DNA of 64,000 bases, from assembly GCA_030686115.1 (NCBI GenBank), contig CP131612.1, forward strand, positions 2,046,001 to 2,110,000, given 5' to 3'. Within the stretch, counting starts at the first letter, position 1. Each line of letters opens with the position of its first letter. A model generated the notes under the pieces. It was not told the origin of the DNA. It saw nothing but the letters and a program-made list of their open reading frames with translations, and searched no databases. A program made the position numbers and the translations under genes. The stretch is from Psychrobacter cibarius. Its GTDB lineage: Bacteria; Pseudomonadota; Gammaproteobacteria; Pseudomonadales; Moraxellaceae. This document shows positions 53,186-62,997 of this stretch, piece after piece.

Positions 53186-54841
53186 CTAACCTTCAGGTTT
53201 TTCAATATCAGGTGGACCTGTCAGTAAATCTTCATCACGAAATTCATTGGCTGAATTATGCTCTGCTGACTCTTCGGTGACAAACCACTGCTGGTTGCGA
53301 TACAGTATCAAACGATCTCGACTCAAGCCGCGTAATAAGGAGTACATCATAACGACTATCACAATCGCAAAAGGGAAACCTGACACAATGGAAGCCGCTT
53401 GTAGCGCACTCAAGCCACCTGCTGCTAATAGTACGGCAGCGATGACACCTTCTGTACCTGCCCAAAATAGGCGTTGAATTTTAGGTGGATTGGCATCGCC
53501 ACCTGAGGTCAACATATCAATGACAAAACTGGCCGAATCCGATGACGTGACAAACCAAAGCACAATCATCACTACGATAAGCAAGTTCAAAGCTGACGTA
53601 AATGGATAAGATTCCATCAGTTTAAAGATGGCACTGCCAGTATCTGCTTGGACAGCCTCAATCAAGCCAGGACTGATGAGGTTGGGATCAGCGGCTGCCA
53701 TTAATTCCATATTAACGGCTGAACCACCGAAAGCGGTGAACCATAAGAACAAAATAGTAATAGGAATTAATAACACCCCTAAGATAAACTCACGAATGGT
53801 TCGACCACGAGAGATACGAGCTACGAACACACCGACGAAAGGCGACCAGCTTATCCACCATGCCCAATAGAAAATCGTCCATGACGCTTGCCAGTTTTCT
53901 TGACCATCATACGATTCTGTCCAAAGACCTAATGGCACAATTTGATGCAAATAATTGCCAATATTTTCTACAAAGCTATTAAAGATAAACTGGGTCGGGC
54001 CTAAAATAATCACAAAGCTGAGCAATATCACAGTAAATAATATATTGGTATCACTTAAGCGCTTAATCCCTTTATCTAGCCCCATAAATAGAGACAGACC
54101 TGCCAACATAGTGATTAAGGCAATCAAAATAATTTGCACTGTAATATTATTGGGTATGCCAAATAACGTCTCAAGACCTGAGTTAATTTGCAATACCCCA
54201 AGACCTAAAGTGGTCACTACTCCAAACATCGTACCAAATACCGCTAGTGTATCGACCGTATGACCCCAGCCACCATAAATCTTTTTGCCCAATATAGGAT
54301 ATAGTGTCGAACGGATGGCCAGCGGTAAGCCCACTCGGTAATGGAAATAAGCCAATGACAACGCGACCATGCCATAGAGTGCCCACACATGTAAACCATA
54401 GTGCAAGAACGAGATATTCATCGCTTGCTTGGCGGCAGCCACTGTTTCAGCTTCTCCTAATGGCGGCGCCATAAAATGGTACAAGGGTTCGGCCGTACCC
54501 CAATAGAGCAGTCCAATACCGATACCCGCGGAAAATAGCATGCCAATCCAAGAAACTATATTATACTCTGGTTTTTCATTTTGATGACCAAGCCTGATAT
54601 CGCCATAACGACTAAATATCATGTAAATACTCATCACCAACGTTAAGTTGACCACCACAATAAAGAACCAGCCAAAACGCAAAGACACGAATGCTTTGGC
54701 ATGACCAAACAACAATTCTGCTTGCTCATTAAAAAGAGCACCAAAAATAATGAACACAAGAATTAATAATGCTGAAGTTAAAAACACAGGTTTACTTACC
54801 CGTGGAAAAGGGCCTAAGCGGCCAACTTTTACATGATCCAT
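53186..54841 (-). CDS. BCCT-family betaine/choline transporter (copy 1)
   Basis: A 551-residue BCCT carrier with about twelve hydrophobic segments. The family motif region YWAWWISWSPFVGVFVARISRGRT lies near residue 330, with the aromatic substrate-site pattern of betaine carriers. The N-terminus HVKVGRLGPFPRVSKPVF and the overall sequence are very close to the neighbouring BCCT gene, indicating a tandem duplication. It imports a quaternary ammonium or similar osmolyte, likely driven by Na+ or H+. The short C-terminal tail ends in a Pro/Glu-rich stretch. Confidence 0.92.
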   Translation of the reverse strand: MDHVKVGRLGPFPRVSKPVFLTSALLILVFIIFGALFNEQAELLFGHAKAFVSLRFGWFFIVVVNLTLVMSIYMIFSRYGDIRLGHQNEKPEYNIVSWIGMLFSAGIGIGLLYWGTAEPLYHFMAPPLGEAETVAAAKQAMNISFLHYGLHVWALYGMVALSLAYFHYRVGLPLAIRSTLYPILGKKIYGGWGHTVDTLAVFGTMFGVVTTLGLGVLQINSGLETLFGIPNNITVQIILIALITMLAGLSLFMGLDKGIKRLSDTNILFTVILLSFVIILGPTQFIFNSFVENIGNYLHQIVPLGLWTESYDGQENWQASWTIFYWAWWISWSPFVGVFVARISRGRTIREFILGVLLIPITILFLWFTAFGGSAVNMELMAAADPNLISPGLIEAVQADTGSAIFKLMESYPFTSALNLLIVVMIVLWFVTSSDSASFVIDMLTSGGDANPPKIQRLFWAGTEGVIAAVLLAAGGLSALQAASIVSGFPFAIVIVVMMYSLLRGLSRDRLILYRNQQWFVTEESAEHNSANEFRDEDLLTGPPDIEKPEG

Positions 54842-54870
54842 TTAGTCATCTCAATTTTTGAAGGGGCTCA

Positions 54871-54907
54871 CCTTAACAAGATACTGCACAACTATCAAAT
54901 CGAATCA
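54871..54907 (-). promoter_or_regulatory. Conserved upstream block of BCCT copy 1
   Basis: The 37 bp match the block at 56765-56801 in front of the second BCCT gene apart from a few bases. On the minus strand it reads TTGATAGTTG... then GTATCTTGTTAAGGT. TTGATA could be a -35 hexamer with TAAGGT 17 bp further, a weak -10. The block lies 30-66 bp upstream of the start. Confidence 0.5.
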
Positions 54908-54940
54908 GACACTTTATAACCTTGCTATTGGTCAACAAAT

Positions 54941-54977
54941 AAAAAAAATCCTAAGATAACGATGCATCTTAGGATTT
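54941..54977 (-). terminator. Terminator after BCCT copy 2
   Basis: AAATCCTAAGAT (54946-54957) pairs perfectly with ATCTTAGGATTT (54966-54977). On the minus strand a run of eight T follows. It lies about 100 bp after the stop of the second BCCT gene, so the two BCCT genes are separate transcription units. Confidence 0.88.
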
Positions 54978-55078
54978 CAAATCACAATTGTTATATTGTG
55001 TTTTTACGTAAAAAAATAAGAAGCTAACTGCCTGATTCATTTCATAAAAACAGTATTAAAGCTGATATATAGAATCTG

Positions 55079-56731
55079 CTAATCACCTTTCACGATTTTA
55101 GGTGGTCCTTTTAATAAGTGCTCATCAGCAAACTCATTGGCTGAGTTGTGATCTGCGGATTCTTCGGTGATAAAGTGCTGCTGAGCGCGATACAGTATCA
55201 AACGATCTCGGCTCAAACCACGAAGTAACGCATACATCATCGCAAATACTACTAAAACAAAGGGTAATCCTGCAACGATAGCCGCTGCTTGTAATGCACT
55301 TAGTCCACCAGCAGCAAGCAGAACAGCAGCAATGATACCTTCCGTACTTGCCCAGAATAAACGCTGGATTTTTGGTGGGTTGGTATCACCACCTGCGGTC
55401 AACATATCAATCACAAAGCTTGCTGAATCGGATGACGTCACAAACCAAAGGACAATCATAACGACAATCATTAAGGTGACTGGTTGTGCCAATGGATAAA
55501 ACTCAACCAATTTAAAAATTGCACTACCAAAATCCGTTTGCACGGCTTCTAGCAATCCTGGGCTGGCCATAGCGGGATCAATAGCAGCTAAGAGCTCCAT
55601 ATGGATAGCAACGCCACCGAAAGTGGTGAACCAAAAGAACAAAATCAGCATGGGAATCAATAAAACACCCAATATAAACTCACGAATAGTACGACCACGA
55701 CTGATACGTGCGATAAATACGCCAACGAACGGTGCCCAACTTACCCACCATGCCCAATAAAATATCGTCCATGATGACTGCCAGTTTTCTTGACCTTCAT
55801 ACGATTCACCCCACAGACCTAGCGGTACAACTACCGACAGATAATTGCCAACATTTTCAAGATAGCTATCAAAGATAAAAAGCGTCGGCCCTAAGATGAC
55901 CATAAACCCGAGTAGGATTGCCGTCAGTCCGATATTAATATCGCTCAAGCGCTTAATACCTTTGTCTAAGCCCATCATGACGGAAAAAGCAGCTAAAATA
56001 GTAACGAAAACAATCAGACCGATCTGTATCGTTAGATTATTAGGAACACCAAATAGTCGCTCAAGTCCTGAATTAATTTGCATAACGCCAAGACCAAGCG
56101 ACGTTACCACACCAAACATCGTACCAAATACCGCTAAGATATCAACGGCGTGTCCCCACGAGCCATAGATTTTTTTCCCCAATAGAGGATAAAGCGTTGA
56201 GCGAATCGATAACGGCAAGCCACGGCGAAAGTGAAAATAAGCCAAAGACAATGCAACAATCGCGTATAGCGCCCATGCATGTAAGCCCCAATGCAAGAAT
56301 GTAAAATTTATGGCTTGCTTAGCGGCTTCTATCGTTTCCGCTTCTCCGAGTGGTGGTGCCATAAAGTGATACAAGGGCTCAGCTGTCCCCCAATACACCA
56401 ATCCTATACCAATACCAGCAGAGAACAACATCCCTATCCATGAGAACAAACTGTACTGTGGCGTCTCAGTTTGTGCACCTAGACGAATATCGCCATAACG
56501 GCTCATCGCGAGATAAATACAAAGCAACAATGCTAAATTTACTAAAATAATAAATAACCAGCCGAACTTATCCGTAATAAAGTTCTGCAAAAAGCTAAAT
56601 AACACACCAGCGGTTTCAGTAAAGAATGCACCAAAGATAATAAATCCAATAATAAGTAGCGCTGAAGTAATAAACACAGGTTTACTTACCCGTGGAAAAG
56701 GGCCTAACCTGCCAACTTTTACATGATGCAT
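55079..56731 (-). CDS. BCCT-family betaine/choline transporter (copy 2)
   Basis: A 550-residue BCCT carrier, closely similar along its length to copy 1, including GRTIREFILGVLLIP and SDSASFVIDMLT. It differs mainly in helices 1-2 and in membrane segments after residue 260. It has its own terminator and an upstream block shared with copy 1, so regulation is probably common but expression independent. The different substrate-path residues could give another osmolyte preference. Confidence 0.92.
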   Translation of the reverse strand: MHHVKVGRLGPFPRVSKPVFITSALLIIGFIIFGAFFTETAGVLFSFLQNFITDKFGWLFIILVNLALLLCIYLAMSRYGDIRLGAQTETPQYSLFSWIGMLFSAGIGIGLVYWGTAEPLYHFMAPPLGEAETIEAAKQAINFTFLHWGLHAWALYAIVALSLAYFHFRRGLPLSIRSTLYPLLGKKIYGSWGHAVDILAVFGTMFGVVTSLGLGVMQINSGLERLFGVPNNLTIQIGLIVFVTILAAFSVMMGLDKGIKRLSDINIGLTAILLGFMVILGPTLFIFDSYLENVGNYLSVVVPLGLWGESYEGQENWQSSWTIFYWAWWVSWAPFVGVFIARISRGRTIREFILGVLLIPMLILFFWFTTFGGVAIHMELLAAIDPAMASPGLLEAVQTDFGSAIFKLVEFYPLAQPVTLMIVVMIVLWFVTSSDSASFVIDMLTAGGDTNPPKIQRLFWASTEGIIAAVLLAAGGLSALQAAAIVAGLPFVLVVFAMMYALLRGLSRDRLILYRAQQHFITEESADHNSANEFADEHLLKGPPKIVKGD

Positions 56732-56764
56732 TTGTTTGTTAGCCTTAGTTTTTTAGGAAGAATA

Positions 56765-56801
56765 CCTTAACAAGATACCTCTCAACTATCAAATCTAATT
56801 A
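56765..56801 (-). promoter_or_regulatory. Conserved upstream block of BCCT copy 2
   Basis: Partner of 54871-54907, with the same TTGATA-17-TAAGGT layout on the minus strand. It lies 34-70 bp upstream of the gene. The sequences between this block and the start codon have diverged, so the block itself seems to be under constraint. Confidence 0.5.
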
Positions 56802-56907
56802 GCTATTTACGTTTTTCTTATTGACAGAAATAGACCCAAACCATTTATCAGCCTAACCTACAATAGTGCAAACGCTTGGAAAGTTGAAGAGCAATGGCTA
56901 CTAATCA

Positions 56908-58161
56908 CTACTGCGGAATCAATTGTAATAATCCACTATTATCGCCATCTTCTAATACCCAAACTTGTCCATCTACATTTAACACACTACGAATACGCTC
57001 GCCCATATCATAGCGATAGCGCTCAGTCGCGCGGCTATTTTCATCAAAATCGACGACTATCAGTGCTTTAGATGATAAACCACTAATGAGCGCATTACCT
57101 TGCCACGCTGGGAAATCATTATATTTTCCAGCGTTATAAATACTCATCGATGACGGTGATATCACTGGCGTCCAACTAATTTTGGGCGGCGTAAACTCAG
57201 GACGCGTCTCATGGTCAGGAATATCCGTTCCTGTATAGTTACGCCCATTTGAGACGATTGGCCAACCGTAGTTATGACCTTTTTCAATCAGATTAAATTC
57301 ATCACCGCCCCGTGGTCCCATCTCATGCGCCCAAAGCCTACCTTTTTCATCGAATGCCATACCCAATACATTACGATGTCCTATACTCCAAAACTGTGCG
57401 GCAATGTCATTGCTATTATCTACAAAAGGATTGTCTGCTGGCACTGAGCCATCAGGATTTAATCTAATAATTTTGCCCAAATTGACGCTCATATCTTGTG
57501 CTGGTGTTTTTTCTTGGCGCTCGCCTGAACTGATATATAAATATTTTCTGTCAGGCGAGAAAAGCAAGCGATGACTATAATGCCCCTGCCCTTTTACTTT
57601 CGGTATTTGCTCCCAAATGGGCGTAAGATCCTGCAAACGAGGCTTGGCTGTATCCAACCCTATCAATGTCGCTTTGATGACTTTAGCACCAAACTTATTA
57701 CTATCAGTGCCATTCCCTGCTTCAACGTAGCTCATATAGACATGATTAGTAGTAGCAAAATTTGGTGCAAGAACGATATCGCCAAGACCGCCTTGCCCAC
57801 CATAAGCCACTTTCGGTATACCACTGATGGTTGTCTTGGCACCTGTTGCCGTATCAACAATGAATAACTCTCCTGTCTTTTGGGTGACAAGTAATTTAGG
57901 GGGCTTATTATTAACGGTAGGTAATGCTGTCATTGCCCAAGGCTCATCAAACGTGGCTATTTTTTTGGTGATAAAGGTAGGTTTTTCGGTACTTGCTAGC
58001 GATTCACTAGCAGAGGCTTGCCCTTCTTTATAGTCTGTCAGGTCTTCATGGGTATTGACGGCAGTTTGATTGGAGCAAGCGGGAGCACTAAACAGCAGTG
58101 CGCTGATCATTATCGGTAACATTAATGGCGTGCTTAGGTACTGCATACTGATGATCGTCAT
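56908..58161 (-). CDS. PQQ-dependent sugar dehydrogenase-like lipoprotein
   Basis: A 417-residue protein with a signal peptide ending in lipobox FSAPAC. The mature part is a six-bladed beta-propeller of the soluble aldose/glucose dehydrogenase type (YliI-like): GGQGGLGDIVLAPNF, HYSHRLLFSPD, SIGHRNVLGMAF, HEMGPRGGDEFNLIEKGHNYGWP. The conserved His and Arg are those that contact PQQ in the family. The ATG at 58161 follows GGAG. Activity depends on PQQ, and no PQQ synthesis genes are in the window. Confidence 0.88.
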   Translation of the reverse strand: MTIISMQYLSTPLMLPIMISALLFSAPACSNQTAVNTHEDLTDYKEGQASASESLASTEKPTFITKKIATFDEPWAMTALPTVNNKPPKLLVTQKTGELFIVDTATGAKTTISGIPKVAYGGQGGLGDIVLAPNFATTNHVYMSYVEAGNGTDSNKFGAKVIKATLIGLDTAKPRLQDLTPIWEQIPKVKGQGHYSHRLLFSPDRKYLYISSGERQEKTPAQDMSVNLGKIIRLNPDGSVPADNPFVDNSNDIAAQFWSIGHRNVLGMAFDEKGRLWAHEMGPRGGDEFNLIEKGHNYGWPIVSNGRNYTGTDIPDHETRPEFTPPKISWTPVISPSSMSIYNAGKYNDFPAWQGNALISGLSSKALIVVDFDENSRATERYRYDMGERIRSVLNVDGQVWVLEDGDNSGLLQLIPQ

Positions 58162-58270
58162 TTTGTCGTCTCCGTAACTGTTGACGTCTTATTCCTATTG
58201 CTTAGTTTTTAGTGCTTAGTTTATTTATAACATAGTCAAAGCACTCAAACCGTAAATAATAATAGCGCAC

Positions 58271-58318
58271 AAAAAAACCCCTTACCTGCCTGTAGAAAAA
58301 ATAGGCAAGTAAGAGGTT
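58271..58318 (-). terminator. Terminator after clpB
   Basis: AACCCCTTACCTGCCT (58276-58291) pairs with AGGCAAGTAAGAGGTT (58303-58318), with two T-G wobbles on the minus strand, then seven T. It lies about 30 bp after the clpB stop. Confidence 0.85.
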
Positions 58319-58350
58319 GGTTTTAAACCACGGTCAGTTAGGGTTAGATA

Positions 58351-60948
58351 TTAATTCATGCTACGTTTCTCAAACACCAACTTATCATCTGCGCCGACAT
58401 CGACTTTGATGATGTCTCCTGCGCCAAAATCACCAGCCAATAGCTTCAATGATAATGGGTTTTCAATTTCCTGTTGGATCGCACGTTTTAGTGGGCGTGC
58501 GCCATAGACAGGATCATAACCAATCGCAACCAGTTTGTTCATCGCATCAGCTGATAACTCAATATCCATCTCACGCTCATGCAAACGCTGGCGCAAGCGA
58601 TCCAACTGAATCGCAGCAATACCTGACATCTGCGACATACCGAGCGGATGGAATACCACAATCTCGTCGATACGGTTGACAAACTCTGGGCGGAAATGCT
58701 GCCCAACTGATTCCATCACCTCAGCTTTGATGTCTTCGTAACTTTCACCGACCATCTCTTGGATTTTGTGCGAACCCAAGTTACTGGTCATAATGATGAC
58801 CGTGTTTTTGAAGTCCACCACGCGACCCTGTGAGTCCGTTAAGCGACCATCGTCCAATACTTGTAGCAAGATATTGAACACATCAGGGTGCGCTTTTTCA
58901 ACTTCATCAAACAAAATCACACTATAAGGCTTACGGCGTACCGCTTCCGTTAATGCACCACCTTCTTCGTAGCCCACATAACCTGGAGGCGCACCCACCA
59001 AACGACTGACACTGTGCTTCTCCATATACTCACTCATGTCGATACGAACAATCGCATCCTCACTATCGAATAAGAAGTTCGCCAGTGACTTGGTCAATTC
59101 AGTCTTACCAACACCCGTTGGTCCTAAGAATAAGAACGAACCTGAAGGGCGATTCGGATCAGACAGACCAGCACGGCTACGGCGTACCGCATTGGCAACG
59201 GCTTCGACAGCTTCGTCTTGACCGATGACGCGTTCATGGAGCTTTTCTTCCATCGCTATCATCTTGTCACGCTCGCCTTGCATCATTTTACTCACAGGAA
59301 TACCTGTTGCTGCCGCTACGACTTCGGCAATTTCATTATCCGTGACTTTATTACGTAGTAGTTTTACACCACTACCTTCGCCTGTCTGCTCTTTTTGTTC
59401 TGCCAAATCAGACTCAGTAATGCGACGCTCTAGCTGCGGAATCGTTTCATACTGCAGCTTACTCATGGTCTCGTAATCACCTTCACGACTGGCTTTGTCA
59501 TAGGCGATACGCGCTTTATCCAGCTCGTCTTTTAGCTGCTGACTGCCTTTGACCAATGCTTTTTCTGCTTGCCAAATCTCATTAAGGTCAGCGTACTCTT
59601 TTTCTAGCTCTTCAATTTGTGCATCAAGCACTTTACGCTCGGCTTGAGCACCAGCGTCTTCTTCATTTTTAAGCACTTCGCGCTGCATTTTCAACTGAAT
59701 CAAGCGACTATCAAGCTTACCTAAGGCTTCAGGCTTGCTGTCCATCTCCATACGTAAACGACTCGCCGCTTCATCAATTAAATCAATCGCTTTATCCGGC
59801 AGTTTGCGATCAGTAATATAGCGATGGCTCATCCGCGCAGCAGCAATAATCGCGCTGTCTTGGATATCAACACCGTGATGCAGCTCATAACGCTCTTTTA
59901 GACCACGCAAAATCGCAATGGTGTCTTCGACCGTTGGCTCATCGACCAGTACCTTTTGAAAACGACGCTCAAGAGCCGCATCTTTTTCGATATACTGGCG
60001 ATACTCATCGAGAGTTGTCGCACCGACACAGTGTAGCTCACCACGCGCAAGCGCAGGCTTTAGCATATTACCGGCATCCATCGCACCATCGGCTTTACCA
60101 GCACCTACTAAAGTATGCAACTCATCGATAAATAAGATGACATTGCCTTCTTGCTTTGATAAATCGCTGAGTACCGCTTTGAGTCGCTCTTCAAACTCAC
60201 CACGGAATTTTGCACCCGCAATCAATGAGCCCAAATCTAACGACAACACTTCTTTGCGGCGTAGTCCTTCTGGTACGTCACCATTGATGATTTTTTGTGC
60301 CAAACCTTCAATGATAGCCGTTTTACCAACACCTGGCTCACCAATCAGTACTGGATTATTTTTGGTACGACGTGACAGTACTTGAATGGTACGACGAATC
60401 TCTTCATCGCGACCAATCACAGGGTCAAGCTTACCAAGTTCCGCCTGCTCAGTTAAGTTAATCGTATATTTATTCAGCGCATCACGCTGATCTTCAGCAT
60501 TTTGGTTATTCACGGTATCATCACCTCGCAATTGCTCAATGACTGTTTTTAATTTACTCGCTGTTACGCCCGCACTCTCAAATATCTTTTTGGTTTCACC
60601 TTGCTCAGCGAGCGCCAACATCACCCATTCAGTGGCGATAAAATCATCGCCTTCTTTCTGCGCTTGACGGTCTGCCAAGTTCAAAATTTTAACCGAATTT
60701 GGGTTTAAATTTACATCACCTGTTGGCTCACTAATCGTTGCTTGATTGTCGAGCGCCTTTGCCACACCATTCTTTAGCGCAGGGATAGACGCGCCTGCTT
60801 GTTGGCAGATAGATAAATTAGACTCATCCTGTAGCAATACTGCAAGCAGATGCACAGGGTCAATACCTGTATGGTCACGTCCCAATGCTAGGCTCTGTGC
60901 TTCTTGAATGGCTGATTGTAGTTTCTGGGTAAATTTTTCGAACCTCAT
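58351..60948 (-). CDS. clpB: ClpB disaggregase
   Basis: An 865-residue Hsp100 ATPase. The N-domain (about 1-145) is followed by NBD1 with Walker [10 protein letters not shown] (about 204), a long coiled-coil middle domain (about 410-525), and NBD2 with Walker [10 protein letters not shown] (about 606) and the arginine-finger/sensor regions. It threads aggregated proteins for DnaK/DnaJ. The ATG follows AAAGGAT. A candidate heat-shock promoter lies about 120 bp upstream. Confidence 0.97.
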   Translation of the reverse strand: MRFEKFTQKLQSAIQEAQSLALGRDHTGIDPVHLLAVLLQDESNLSICQQAGASIPALKNGVAKALDNQATISEPTGDVNLNPNSVKILNLADRQAQKEGDDFIATEWVMLALAEQGETKKIFESAGVTASKLKTVIEQLRGDDTVNNQNAEDQRDALNKYTINLTEQAELGKLDPVIGRDEEIRRTIQVLSRRTKNNPVLIGEPGVGKTAIIEGLAQKIINGDVPEGLRRKEVLSLDLGSLIAGAKFRGEFEERLKAVLSDLSKQEGNVILFIDELHTLVGAGKADGAMDAGNMLKPALARGELHCVGATTLDEYRQYIEKDAALERRFQKVLVDEPTVEDTIAILRGLKERYELHHGVDIQDSAIIAAARMSHRYITDRKLPDKAIDLIDEAASRLRMEMDSKPEALGKLDSRLIQLKMQREVLKNEEDAGAQAERKVLDAQIEELEKEYADLNEIWQAEKALVKGSQQLKDELDKARIAYDKASREGDYETMSKLQYETIPQLERRITESDLAEQKEQTGEGSGVKLLRNKVTDNEIAEVVAAATGIPVSKMMQGERDKMIAMEEKLHERVIGQDEAVEAVANAVRRSRAGLSDPNRPSGSFLFLGPTGVGKTELTKSLANFLFDSEDAIVRIDMSEYMEKHSVSRLVGAPPGYVGYEEGGALTEAVRRKPYSVILFDEVEKAHPDVFNILLQVLDDGRLTDSQGRVVDFKNTVIIMTSNLGSHKIQEMVGESYEDIKAEVMESVGQHFRPEFVNRIDEIVVFHPLGMSQMSGIAAIQLDRLRQRLHEREMDIELSADAMNKLVAIGYDPVYGARPLKRAIQQEIENPLSLKLLAGDFGAGDIIKVDVGADDKLVFEKRSMN

Positions 60949-61074
60949 AATTGTATCCTTTTATAATTAGTATTATCAGTCAGTGGATGCAACATAAAAC
61001 ACCGAACGCGCAGCATTTAAACATAGCGCTTATCGTTAGTTTTATCGTGCTTCAATCACCGTTAGTTGTTATAT

Positions 61075-61102
61075 ATATAGGGTATAACATACAAGATTTC
61101 AA
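61075..61102 (-). promoter_or_regulatory. Candidate sigma-32 heat-shock promoter of clpB
   Basis: On the minus strand GTTGAAA (TTGAA at 61102-61098) is followed, after 15 bp, by CCCTATATA (from 61082). This fits the E. coli heat-shock consensus TTGAA-N13..15-CCCCATnT with one change in the second box. It would give a leader of about 120 nt before clpB. Confidence 0.5.
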
Positions 61103-61255
61103 CCTACTTGTGCAAGTTGTCAATCAATTTCTATGACTTATTAGTAAATACTGAAAGATAGTAAGATTTTATATAGGTAAAAACCTTACCCATAGCAATG
61201 ATATTATCACAAACTATCAATAGGCACACTAAGAGAGTATTTCAAGAGGATAAAT

Positions 61256-61302
61256 AAAAAAAACAACTAAAAGAGAGGCTTGCTCAACAATGAAAGGCAA
61301 GC
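61256..61302 (-). terminator. Terminator-like hairpin after the L,D-transpeptidase gene
   Basis: GCTTGC (61278-61283) pairs with GCAAGC (61297-61302) around 13 nt. On the minus strand it is followed by a T-rich stretch with a run of eight T. It is about 80 nt after the stop. The stem is short. Confidence 0.45.
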
Positions 61303-61382
61303 AAGAGACAGCGATAGCAGAGATTTTAATGCGCTGTAACTGCTAGAAATGTACTACACGATAGTCAGCATTAACATAACGC

Positions 61383-61973
61383 TCATTCTACAATTTCTAT
61401 CGATGTGCCAACATTAACTGCCGCCATAATCTCATCCATCTCATTATCAGTGACGGCAATGCAACCATCGGTCCAATCACGTTGTTGGTTAATCCACGCT
61501 AGATGACCGAAGCCGTTCATCTGCCCATGAATCATAATATCGCCACCAGGATGGACGCCGCGTGATCGTGCCCGAGCTTTGTCCGCAGCATTGGGGTAGC
61601 TTATATGGATGGAGCGATGGGCAATAGAGTTCTCATTCTTATAATCTAAGATGTACGCCCCCACGGGTGTGCGCTCATCGCCTTGCTGCTGTTTATGACC
61701 AACCGGACTATCCCCTAGCGCAATACGATAGGATTTAATCACTTTATCACCACTCAATAGCTGCAAAATACGGTCGGATTTATCTACAAAAACTTTATCG
61801 ATAACCACCGTACTAGAAATAGGCTGACCATTATTGCCTGTACTTTTTGCATCCGAGGAGGCTGTTTTGACATACCCTATCGCACTGGTGCTCATAATAG
61901 TGGTCAGTCCCAGTCCTATCACAACGAACAATCGACGCGGCTTTTTGCTGAAATTCAGAGAAAAAAATGACAT
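61383..61973 (-). CDS. YkuD-family L,D-transpeptidase
   Basis: A 196-residue protein with an N-terminal signal or anchor (RRLFVVIGLGLTTIMSTSAIGY) and a YkuD domain. The catalytic signature is IMIHGQMNGFG followed by DWTDGCIAVTD, with the Cys nucleophile and the earlier His; the usual Ser before Gly-Cys is Asp here (TDGC). It probably acts on peptidoglycan peptides or on lipoprotein attachment. The start ATG is 143 bp downstream of the SDR stop on the same strand. Confidence 0.88.
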   Translation of the reverse strand: MSFFSLNFSKKPRRLFVVIGLGLTTIMSTSAIGYVKTASSDAKSTGNNGQPISSTVVIDKVFVDKSDRILQLLSGDKVIKSYRIALGDSPVGHKQQQGDERTPVGAYILDYKNENSIAHRSIHISYPNAADKARARSRGVHPGGDIMIHGQMNGFGHLAWINQQRDWTDGCIAVTDNEMDEIMAAVNVGTSIEIVE

Positions 61974-62116
61974 AGGCTTTAATAATTCCGTTTAGCGTTA
62001 GAGAGTGAAATGGCAACATACCACGCTATTAACTTACCAAAGCACCATGCCAGTTTTTGTGAAAATTTCATGGATAACATTAGGATCTTTTGGACATAAA
62101 AACTTCGTTAATACCA

Positions 62117-62908
62117 TTACACCATACGAATCGCGCCATCTAAGCGAATGACTTCTCCATTGAGATAGGCATTATCAATGATATGCATGACCAACTTGGC
62201 AAACTCATTGGGATTGCCCAGACGCTTAGGATAAGGTACGCCCGCCTCTAGTTGTTCGCGTGCTTTTTCAGGAATGGTCTCCATCATCGGTGTGGCAAAG
62301 ACGCCCGGCGCGATAGTCATGACGCGAATACCATGACGTGCCAGCTCACGTGCTAGCGGTAAAGTCAGACCGACGACACCTGCTTTTGACGATGAATAGC
62401 TTGCTTGTCCTACTTGCCCATCGAAAGCGGCAATAGAAGCCGTATTAATAATGACGCCATTATCAGCGTTCTTCTCTACAGAGCTGTCTGCGTTATTGGC
62501 ATTTGCTAAACGCTTTGCAATACTGGCTGCGACCAAACGCGCGACATTAAAAGAACCGACAAGATTAATATTGACGCCGCGACTAAAAGCATCGAGATCT
62601 GCTGGGTTATTATCACGGTCCAGCAGCTTTTGTACCACAGCGATGCCCGCACAGTTGATAGACCCTTGCAAACCGCCAAATTCTTTTTCAGCTGTATCCA
62701 CAGCCGCTTGCACCTCATCACCACTGGTCACATCACAGCGTGTAAAGCGAACGTTATCGCCTAGTTCCGCCACCAACGCTTGACCAGCTGATTCATTCAG
62801 ATCTGCGATGACGACGTTACCACCTTGCTTGACAATAGCACGAACCACTGCCTCTCCCAAACCTGATGCACCGCCTGTGACCAAAAAGCTCTGTTGTTCA
62901 ATGTGCAT
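62117..62908 (-). CDS. SDR 3-hydroxyacyl-CoA dehydrogenase (type II, HSD17B10-like)
   Basis: A 263-residue SDR with TGGASGLGEAVVRAIVK near residue 11, NCAG, NTASIAAFDGQVGQ and YSSSKAGVVG (Tyr-x3-Lys), then the TIAPGVFATPMM segment typical of type II 3-hydroxyacyl-CoA dehydrogenases. Asp at the end of beta-2 (VIADLNES) suggests NAD+. It has an inserted Asn/Asp-rich loop (ANNADSSVEKNADN). Starts 89 bp after the acyl-CoA synthetase stop, so likely one operon acting on branched or short-chain acyl-CoA. Confidence 0.88.
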   Translation of the reverse strand: MHIEQQSFLVTGGASGLGEAVVRAIVKQGGNVVIADLNESAGQALVAELGDNVRFTRCDVTSGDEVQAAVDTAEKEFGGLQGSINCAGIAVVQKLLDRDNNPADLDAFSRGVNINLVGSFNVARLVAASIAKRLANANNADSSVEKNADNGVIINTASIAAFDGQVGQASYSSSKAGVVGLTLPLARELARHGIRVMTIAPGVFATPMMETIPEKAREQLEAGVPYPKRLGNPNEFAKLVMHIIDNAYLNGEVIRLDGAIRMV

Positions 62909-62997
62909 AATTATTCCTTTTATTAATTTTTTTACTGTTATTTTTATCAGTCATCGATTTTTATCTTAACCTGACGATATGAATGCATTACGCTTTA

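Larger units (their letters stand above)
60949..61382. other. Intergenic region upstream of clpB
   Basis: A 434-bp gap on the minus strand containing a candidate sigma-32 promoter and a terminator-like hairpin for the L,D-transpeptidase gene. I see no coding sequence or RNA gene. Confidence 0.55.

Noticed and set aside
53955..54263. Plus-strand frames opposite the BCCT genes (also 55896-56168)
   Set aside because: Parallel shadows occur in both paralogues because the sense sequences are similar; not evidence of coding.
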